The translations under genes were made by a program, and so were the position numbers. A stretch of 12,239 nt of DNA from assembly GCA_018672145.1 (NCBI GenBank), contig JABHGH010000025.1, positions 1-12,239 on the forward strand. The letters are read 5' to 3'. Positions 7,693 to 12,239 of this stretch are shown piece by piece. The notes beneath the pieces are model-generated. The model did not search any database. It was not told the origin of the DNA and saw only the letters and a list, made by a program, of their open reading frames with translations. The stretch is from Flavobacteriaceae bacterium (GTDB taxonomy: Bacteria; Bacteroidota; Bacteroidia; Flavobacteriales; Flavobacteriaceae). Each line of letters starts with the position of its first letter. The first letter of the stretch is position 1.

Positions 7693-8856
7693 TTATAATG
7701 AGTTCAGTTTAGCCGCCTCAATAATTCCAGGAATATCCTCGTCATTGATTTCTTTGTGTAAATCGGCAAACTTAAGGAACTGTTCATAAACTTTATCCAA
7801 CTGTAGTTTTGTTAGTTCAACACCAATATTTTTTGCTCTGTAAGCAAGTGCAGCACGACCGCTACGTGCAGTGAGCACAATAGCAGAAGTCTCAACGCCT
7901 ACATCAATAGGGTTGATGATCTCATACGTTTCTCTGTTCTTAATCACGCCATCTTGGTGAATTCCTGAACTGTGAGAAAAAGCATTAGCCCCAACAATTG
8001 CTTTGTTGGCTTGTACACTGATTCCCATTGCTTCAGACACCATTTGGGAGGTGTCGTATAATAATTTGGTATTGATATTCGTATCCATATTCAAATGAGG
8101 ATGTTGCCTCATAATCATCACAACCTCTTCTAGTGAAGTGTTTCCAGCACGTTCTCCGACACCATTGATTGTACATTCAATTTGACGTGCGCCATTGACT
8201 GCACCTGCTATTGAGTTTGCGGTTGCCAGTCCTAAATCGTTGTGACAGTGGCATGAAATAACAGCTTTTTCAATCCCTTTTACGTTTTCAACTAGGTATT
8301 TGATTTTTTTGCCATAATCTTCAGGAAGACAATACCCAGTAGTGTCGGGAATATTAAGAACTGTTGCTCCCGCTTTGATAACTTCCTCACACATTTTAGC
8401 CAAAAAATCATTGTCAGTGCGTCCTGCATCTTCTGCATAGAATTCAACGTCTTCTACATACTGCTTGGCATGTTTAACAGCACCAACAGCGCGCTCTATA
8501 ATCGATTCACGTGTTGCATTGAATTTATGCTTGATATGAGAATCAGACGTCCCAATCCCTGTATGGATACGGGGTTTTTTGGCGTGTTTGAGTGCATCTG
8601 CAGCAACATCAATATCTTTTTTAACTGCACGTGTTAATCCACATACAGAAGCATTTTTAATAAGTTTTGAAATTTCTTCAACTGAGTGAAAGTCACCTGG
8701 GCTTGAAATCGGGAAACCAGCTTCAATAACATCCACACCTAACTCATCTAGGCGAGAAGCGATGTGAAGCTTCTGTTCAGTGTTTAATTTACAACCGGGA
8801 ACTTGTTCGCCATCCCTAAGAGTGGTGTCAAAAATGTGAACTTTATCATTGGCCAT
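7693..8856 (-). CDS. leuA: 2-isopropylmalate synthase, short form without regulatory domain
   Basis: LeuA condenses 2-ketoisovalerate with acetyl-CoA to 2-isopropylmalate, the committed step to leucine. The TIM-barrel catalytic domain is complete: DTTLRDGEQ (residues 10-18, metal and substrate residues), EAGFPISSPGDF (45-56), HCHNDLG (203-209, metal-binding histidines) and NGVGERAGNTSLEE (231-244), followed by the FSHSSGIHQDG subdomain motif (293-303). The protein stops at 387 residues, whereas E. coli LeuA has 523. The missing part is the C-terminal dimerisation domain that binds leucine for feedback inhibition. The ORF ends in an ordinary TAA with leuC 11 bases on, so this looks like a natural short form and not a frameshift. 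Homocitrate or citramalate synthase would be alternatives for an isolated gene, but leuCDB next to it supports LeuA. Confidence 0.92.
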   Translation of the reverse strand: MANDKVHIFDTTLRDGEQVPGCKLNTEQKLHIASRLDELGVDVIEAGFPISSPGDFHSVEEISKLIKNASVCGLTRAVKKDIDVAADALKHAKKPRIHTGIGTSDSHIKHKFNATRESIIERAVGAVKHAKQYVEDVEFYAEDAGRTDNDFLAKMCEEVIKAGATVLNIPDTTGYCLPEDYGKKIKYLVENVKGIEKAVISCHCHNDLGLATANSIAGAVNGARQIECTINGVGERAGNTSLEEVVMIMRQHPHLNMDTNINTKLLYDTSQMVSEAMGISVQANKAIVGANAFSHSSGIHQDGVIKNRETYEIINPIDVGVETSAIVLTARSGRAALAYRAKNIGVELTKLQLDKVYEQFLKFADLHKEINDEDIPGIIEAAKLNSL

Positions 8857-8885
8857 ATAGCAGAAGAATAACGTTTTTATATGGA

Positions 8886-8913
8886 CAAATTTAACTTAAA
8901 TTTATGGCTCAAA
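8886..8913 (-). promoter_or_regulatory. candidate leu operon promoter
   Basis: On the minus strand TAAATTTG (8893-8886) matches the Bacteroidota TAnnTTTG element, about 30 bases before the leuA ATG. The nearest TTTG upstream (8913-8910) is only 16 bases away, shorter than the usual 19-21, so the -33 box is uncertain. The implied leader is only about 20-25 nt. It leaves no room for a leucine leader peptide, attenuator or T-box. Confidence 0.4.
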
Positions 8914-8931
8914 AAAATGTATATTTAGCAT

Positions 8932-8962
8932 AAACACAAATTGTTACGCTTTACTTGTGTTT
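8932..8962. promoter_or_regulatory. 8-bp inverted repeat in the leuA / 8980-gene divergent region
   Basis: AAACACAA (8932-8939) and TTGTGTTT (8955-8962) are perfect reverse complements around a 15-base spacer. The element lies upstream of both divergent genes, so it could be an operator for a dimeric regulator. Short AT-rich repeats also arise by chance. No other structure is evident in 8857-8979, and I found no full TAnnTTTG element on the + strand for the gene at 8980. Confidence 0.25.
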
Positions 8963-8979
8963 TTAATTGAATACAATAT

Positions 8980-10524
8980 ATGCGCCAATCCCAAAAAGCA
9001 TCTCTTTTTAGGCTAATTAAATCATTGACGAAGTCTGAAAAACGTCAATTTAAATTGTATGTAAATCGACTTGGCAATAACTCAAATTCCAAATATTTAT
9101 CTCTATTTAATCTTATTGATAAGATGAAGATTTACAATGAACTTGAAATTTCTCGTGCAAATGTTGTTAAAAAGGATCAATTGTCAAATGTAAAAGCGCA
9201 TTTACACAAGCAAATTTTAATCAGTTTACGCCTTTCTATTTCCTCAAACAGTAAAAGATTACAGCTTCGTGAACAATTGGATTATGTTTATATTTTATAC
9301 AACAAGGGATTGTATGACCAAAGTTTGCAAATGTTACATCGAGTAAAATCACTTGCCCTAAAATTAGATGAGAAAATTGTGGCTTTTCAAGCTATTGAAT
9401 TTGAAAAAATAATTCAAACACAATACCTCACCCAAAGCTCTTCAGATAAAGCATCTGTTTTAGCAAAAGATTCTAATGAGATTGCATTGCTTAACATGCT
9501 TTCTTCCTCGTTATCAAGCTTATCACTTTCACTTTACACAAAAATTGTTCAATCGGGATATGTTAAAAGTGATAAAGAATTTAAAGAAGTTACTCAGTTT
9601 TTTCAAGACAATATACGAGGGGTTGATATGCAAACAGCTGGGTTCAATGAAAAGTTTTGGTTTTACAAATCCCATTTGTTGTACAGTATGCTAGTGCAAG
9701 ATCTGTTAGCAGCCTATAAGTTTGCAAACAAATGGGTAGAGCTTTTCTATCTATCCCCACAAATGATAGAATTGCACCCTGTGTTTTTCATTCGCGGTCA
9801 TCAACATTTATTTGAGTTATTATACTTGCTTAAATATCGTTCAAAGTTTAAAGAGGCATTGAAAAAATTTGAAGAAACGCTTGGGTCTTCAAGTTTTCCA
9901 ATGAATAATAATATATCCCCTTATATTTTTATGGGAAGATATCATAACAAGATCAATCTTCATTTTTTAGAAGGTAGTTTTGAAGAAGCTCTTCCGTTAA
10001 TTTCAACGGTTTTGGATGAAATAGCCATACATCGTGACCAATTGGATCAACACCATATTATGGTGTTGTATTATAAAATTGCTTGCATTTATTTTGGGGT
10101 GGGTAATTATTTGAAATGTATTGAATATTTACAGAAAATTATTAGCGACAAATCTTTGAGAGTTCATCAAGATCTAATGTGTTTTTCCAGGGTACTCAAT
10201 GTCGTCGCTCACTATGATGCAGGACTTGATTATCAGTTAGAAAAACAGGTGAAACAGACCTATAAGTTTTTGTTAAAGATGAACGAATTACAGACTGTTC
10301 AGAAGGAAATGATTCGTTTTTTGCGAAGCCTGACAGACATATATCCAAGCGAATTAAAACAGTCTTTTCAAGACTTGCACAATACACTTAAGTCTTATGA
10401 AAATGATTCCTATGAGAAAAGGTCTTTTTTATATCTTGACATACTATCTTGGTTGGAAAGTAAAATTGAAAATCGTCCGATAGGAGAGGTGATTAGACAA
10501 AAAGCATCTCTTTTAATTCGATAG
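8980..10524 (+). CDS. uncharacterised helical-repeat (TPR-like) protein
   Basis: I do not recognise a named function. The 514-residue product has no signal peptide or membrane segment and is predicted from composition to be almost wholly alpha-helical and cytoplasmic. The N-terminus is basic, with a SLTKSEKRQFKLY motif (residues 15-27) that I recall from conserved Bacteroidota hypothetical proteins. A helical region follows that could be a small DNA- or protein-binding module. Units resembling tetratricopeptide repeats occur near 109-140 (KGLYDQSLQMLHRVKSL), 239-256, 287-300, 329-345 (LEGSFEEALPLISTVLD) and 373-390 (GVGNYLKCIEYLQKII), pointing to a solenoid scaffold. The first and last few codons both contain the same 17 bases encoding QKASL (residues 5-9 and 507-511). 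It is divergent from leuA and its tail overlaps the pseudouridine synthase gene by 12 bases. The start at 8980 has no Shine-Dalgarno sequence. Confidence 0.85.
   Translation: MRQSQKASLFRLIKSLTKSEKRQFKLYVNRLGNNSNSKYLSLFNLIDKMKIYNELEISRANVVKKDQLSNVKAHLHKQILISLRLSISSNSKRLQLREQLDYVYILYNKGLYDQSLQMLHRVKSLALKLDEKIVAFQAIEFEKIIQTQYLTQSSSDKASVLAKDSNEIALLNMLSSSLSSLSLSLYTKIVQSGYVKSDKEFKEVTQFFQDNIRGVDMQTAGFNEKFWFYKSHLLYSMLVQDLLAAYKFANKWVELFYLSPQMIELHPVFFIRGHQHLFELLYLLKYRSKFKEALKKFEETLGSSSFPMNNNISPYIFMGRYHNKINLHFLEGSFEEALPLISTVLDEIAIHRDQLDQHHIMVLYYKIACIYFGVGNYLKCIEYLQKIISDKSLRVHQDLMCFSRVLNVVAHYDAGLDYQLEKQVKQTYKFLLKMNELQTVQKEMIRFLRSLTDIYPSELKQSFQDLHNTLKSYENDSYEKRSFLYLDILSWLESKIENRPIGEVIRQKASLLIR
8992..9008 (+). 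repeat. 17-bp direct repeat, copy 1 (start of the helical-repeat gene)
   Basis: The 17 bases CAAAAAGCATCTCTTTT occur here and again exactly at 10498-10514, 1,506 bases later. Both copies are in the same reading frame of the same gene (codons 5-10 and 507-512). Copy 1 begins 12 bases after the start codon. Confidence 0.85.
10498..10514 (+). repeat. 17-bp direct repeat, copy 2 (end of the helical-repeat gene)
   Basis: Exact second copy of the sequence at 8992-9008, ending 7 bases before the TAG stop (10522-10524). It also covers two bases of the stop codon (10513-10515, minus strand) of the convergent pseudouridine synthase gene. Confidence 0.85.
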
Positions 10525-11190
10525 ACACGCTTTCCAAATCTTGTCATCGGGTAGGGGGGCTAAAAAAGTAATAATTTCTTTATTTGTTGGATGGCTTAAC
10601 GATAAAGTACGAGCGTGGAGATGAATTCCTCCATTTTTGTTTGCACGTTTTGCGCCATATTTTACATCTCCTTTGATATGCAATTTAGCTGCAGCCAGTT
10701 GCGCACGAATTTGATGATGTCGTCCAGTCTCCAATCTGATTTCCAATAAAGAATACGAATCAAGCTTTTTTAGAAAGGTATATTCAAGTATTGCTTTCTT
10801 TGCTTCTTTGCTTTCTTTTACCTGCGGGTATGATTTGTTTTGTGCGCTATTTTTCTTTAAAAAATGAACAAGTTTGGCGTTTTGCTCAGGTGAACCAGAA
10901 ACTATTGCCCAATACACCTTCTTTGGTTCCCGGTTTTTAAATTGCGCATTTAATCTAGTAAGTGCTTTAGAAGTACGTGCCAATACAAGCGCGCCAGTTG
11001 TTGGGCGGTCTAGACGATGAACAAGGCCAAGAAAAACAGCACCTGGCTTTTTGTATTTGTGTTTGATATACGTTTTTGCTTGATCGACAAGTGATGGGTC
11101 ACCTGTTTTGTCTCCTTGTGCTAGCATCCCTGCGGCTTTATTTACCACTAAGAGATGGTTGTCTTCATAAATAACGTGTAATTGGGTCAA
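10513..11190 (-). CDS. RluA-family RNA pseudouridine synthase, TTG start
   Basis: This enzyme isomerises uridine to pseudouridine in rRNA or tRNA; the target cannot be told from sequence. The 225 residues hold only the catalytic domain, with no N-terminal S4 RNA-binding domain, closer to RluA/TruC-type than to RluC/RluD architecture. Motifs: YEDNHLLVVNKAAGM (8-22), HRLDRPTTG (58-66) with catalytic Asp61, GRHHQIRAQLA (156-166, where most relatives have GRTHQIR) and GGIHLHARTL near 187-196. The start is unusual. The codon directly before it in this frame is the panB TAA stop, so the ORF cannot extend upstream. The first in-frame ATG (Met22) would remove a conserved strand. TTG at 11190 is therefore the likely start, translated by re-initiation after panB. 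The 3' end overlaps the convergent gene by 12 bases, leaving no room for an intergenic terminator. Confidence 0.87.
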   Translation of the reverse strand: MTQLHVIYEDNHLLVVNKAAGMLAQGDKTGDPSLVDQAKTYIKHKYKKPGAVFLGLVHRLDRPTTGALVLARTSKALTRLNAQFKNREPKKVYWAIVSGSPEQNAKLVHFLKKNSAQNKSYPQVKESKEAKKAILEYTFLKKLDSYSLLEIRLETGRHHQIRAQLAAAKLHIKGDVKYGAKRANKNGGIHLHARTLSLSHPTNKEIITFLAPLPDDKIWKACLSN

Positions 11191-12009
11191 TTAATACTGT
11201 TCTTTTCGGTTAGGGAAATCAACAGACTTTACATCTGATACATATCTTTCAATAGCATTTTTCATTTCATCATGTAAATTCATGTATCGACGAAGGAAAC
11301 GGGGGTTAAACTCTTTAGTAAGCCCAATCAAATCATGAATGACTAGCACTTGTCCATCTACATCTGATCCAGCTCCGATGCCGATGACGGGGATGTTAAC
11401 CGACTGAGCGACCAGTTTTGCTAGCTCAGAAGGTATTTTTTCAAGAACAATTGCAAAACACCCCAATACTTCAAGAGTTTTTGCATCGGAAAGTAATTTT
11501 TTGGCTTCTTCATCTTCTCTTGCACGAACAGCGTATGTTCCAAATTTATAGATAGATTGTGGCGTGAGACCTAGGTGGCCCATCACAGGAATTCCAGCGT
11601 TTAAAATGCGAGAAATCGATTCTTTGATTTCGTTACCACCTTCCACCTTTACGGCATGAGCTCCAGACTCTTTCATGATTTTTATCGATGAGCGAAGCGC
11701 TTCTTGGGGGTCAGATTGATAACTCCCAAATGGTAAGTCAACCACAACCAAGGCACGATGGCTAGCACGGACGACAGCCGCTGCGTGATATATCATTTGA
11801 TTAAGAGTGATGGGAATTGTTGTTTCATGCCCTGACATGACATTGGATGCAGAGTCGCCAACAAGAATAACATCAACTCCTGCAGCATCGACAACTTTTG
11901 CCATAGAATAATCGTATGCAGTCAGCATTGAAATTTTTTCTTGCGACTTTTTCATCTTTACCAAACTATTGATAGTCACTCTTTTATATTCTTTAGGATC
12001 AGAAGACAT
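11191..12009 (-). CDS. panB: 3-methyl-2-oxobutanoate hydroxymethyltransferase
   Basis: PanB adds a hydroxymethyl group from methylenetetrahydrofolate to 2-ketoisovalerate, giving ketopantoate, the first committed step to pantothenate and coenzyme A. It has 272 residues, typical of the family. Landmarks: LTAYDYSMAK (29-38), the metal ligand Asp52 in VGDSASNV, Asp91 in VVDLPFGSY, Glu123 in VKVEGG, MGHLGLTPQS (143-152), catalytic Glu190 in LEKIP and IGIGAGSDVDGQ (209-220). It begins at the ATG at 12009, divergent from dnaK, and its stop abuts the TTG start of the pseudouridine synthase in the same frame. It uses the same 2-ketoisovalerate precursor as LeuA in this window, but the two operons are separate. 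No panC or panD is seen here. Confidence 0.96.
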   Translation of the reverse strand: MSSDPKEYKRVTINSLVKMKKSQEKISMLTAYDYSMAKVVDAAGVDVILVGDSASNVMSGHETTIPITLNQMIYHAAAVVRASHRALVVVDLPFGSYQSDPQEALRSSIKIMKESGAHAVKVEGGNEIKESISRILNAGIPVMGHLGLTPQSIYKFGTYAVRAREDEEAKKLLSDAKTLEVLGCFAIVLEKIPSELAKLVAQSVNIPVIGIGAGSDVDGQVLVIHDLIGLTKEFNPRFLRRYMNLHDEMKNAIERYVSDVKSVDFPNRKEQY

Positions 12010-12024
12010 CGTATTAATTTATGT

Positions 12025-12032
12025 CAAAAATA
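12025..12032 (-). promoter_or_regulatory. candidate panB promoter element (TAnnTTTG)
   Basis: The minus strand reads TATTTTTG at 12032-12025, an exact TAnnTTTG match, 15 bases before the panB ATG. The transcript leader would be about 10 nt. No TTTG box is found at the usual distance upstream, so support is moderate at best. Confidence 0.35.
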
Positions 12033-12059
12033 CATTATAATGCTGATATCATGATCTAC

Positions 12060-12076
12060 ACTGACACCCTGTCAGT
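12060..12076. promoter_or_regulatory. palindrome upstream of dnaK (candidate heat-shock operator)
   Basis: ACTGACA (12060-12066), CCC, TGTCAGT (12070-12076) form a perfect 7-3-7 inverted repeat in the middle of the 115-base panB/dnaK gap, 48 bases before the dnaK ATG and 50 before the panB ATG. An isolated TGTCA half-site also occurs at 12022-12026. The element is not CIRCE (TTAGCACTC-N9-GAGTGCTAA). The place suits an operator for a dimeric regulator of the chaperone gene. It could also form a short RNA hairpin if transcribed. I see no full TAnnTTTG element for dnaK on the + strand. Confidence 0.45.
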
Positions 12077-12124
12077 TAATAATGAATGGCATAGTCATTG
12101 AAAAGTGAATTAAAAAATTAAATC

Positions 12125-12239
12125 ATGAGTAAAATAATTGGAATTGATCTGGGAACAACTAACTCTTGTGTATCCGTAATGGAAGGTAACGAGCCTGTAG
12201 TGATTCCGAACAGTGAAGGAAAAAGAACGACGCCTTCTA
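12125..12239 (+). CDS. dnaK: molecular chaperone DnaK (Hsp70), N-terminal fragment
   Basis: DnaK is the ATP-driven chaperone that holds and refolds unfolded proteins with DnaJ and GrpE. The first 38 codons are present and the rest lies beyond the right edge. The fragment starts MSKIIGIDLGTTNSCVSVMEG, containing the phosphate-1 loop IGIDLGTTNS (residues 5-14) of the actin-like ATPase domain, then EGKRTTPS. The start is set by this conserved N-terminus. The 20 bases upstream are very A/T-rich with no Shine-Dalgarno sequence. It is divergent from panB and has a palindrome in its upstream region. Confidence 0.96.
   Translation, partial: MSKIIGIDLGTTNSCVSVMEGNEPVVIPNSEGKRTTPS

Noticed and set aside
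8857..8979. Leucine attenuator, leader peptide or T-box before leuA
   Set aside because: No Leu-codon-rich small frame, no terminator/antiterminator pair and no T-box core are visible in the short region.
12044..12051. TGATATCA palindrome in the panB/dnaK gap
   Set aside because: An 8-base AT-rich self-complementary word is expected often by chance and has no further symmetry around it.
12010..12124. CIRCE or sigma-32 promoter before dnaK
   Set aside because: No TTAGCACTC/GAGTGCTAA pair and no CTTGAA-CCCCAT-type elements are present; only the shorter TGACA/TGTCA palindrome is seen.
1..12239. Mobile element, defence island, CRISPR array or biosynthetic cluster
   Set aside because: All but one gene are core housekeeping functions, with no transposase, integrase, spaced repeat array or defence-type domain.

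Overview
The window looks like chromosomal housekeeping DNA from a member of the Bacteroidota, probably a flavobacteria-like lineage. The evidence is a PorQ protein of the type IX secretion system, AT-rich sequence, start codons without Shine-Dalgarno sequences, several TAnnTTTG promoter elements typical of the phylum, and a 514-residue helical-repeat protein of a kind I associate with Bacteroidota. I see no mobile element, phage, CRISPR array, tRNA or rRNA. Coding density is very high, and no gene-free stretch exceeds about 160 bases.

Layout. Bases 1-2608 (+): the 3' part of lon (ATP-dependent protease), porQ (type IX secretion) and cmk (CMP kinase) run closely together. porQ and cmk abut with no spacer and lie in one frame. 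Bases 2609-4660 (+): a promoter and a structured leader precede rpsA (ribosomal protein S1, six S1 domains). A strong GC-rich hairpin flanked by A and T runs closes this side. It also serves the convergent operon and touches the leuB stop codon.

Bases 4661-8856 (-): a compact leuA-leuC-leuD-leuB operon carries the leucine branch from 2-ketoisovalerate to 2-ketoisocaproate. LeuA is the short form without the C-terminal leucine-binding regulatory domain. Bases 8857-8979 are a divergent control region. Bases 8980-10524 (+): the uncharacterised helical-repeat protein, whose gene carries the same 17-bp sequence near both ends. Bases 10513-12009 (-): panB (pantothenate synthesis) and an RluA-family pseudouridine synthase, again with stop and start codons abutting in frame. 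The synthase tail overlaps the tail of the helical-repeat gene by 12 bp. Bases 12010-12124: a divergent panB/dnaK control region with a 7-3-7 palindrome. From 12125 (+): the first 38 codons of dnaK.

Functionally the genes cover protein quality control (lon, dnaK), translation (rpsA, pseudouridine synthase), nucleotide metabolism (cmk), and two pathways that draw on 2-ketoisovalerate: leucine through LeuA and pantothenate/CoA through PanB. I found no convincing new multi-gene system. The points most worth following up are the palindrome before dnaK, the rpsA leader, the in-frame stop/start junctions, the short LeuA, and the helical-repeat protein with its terminal direct repeat.
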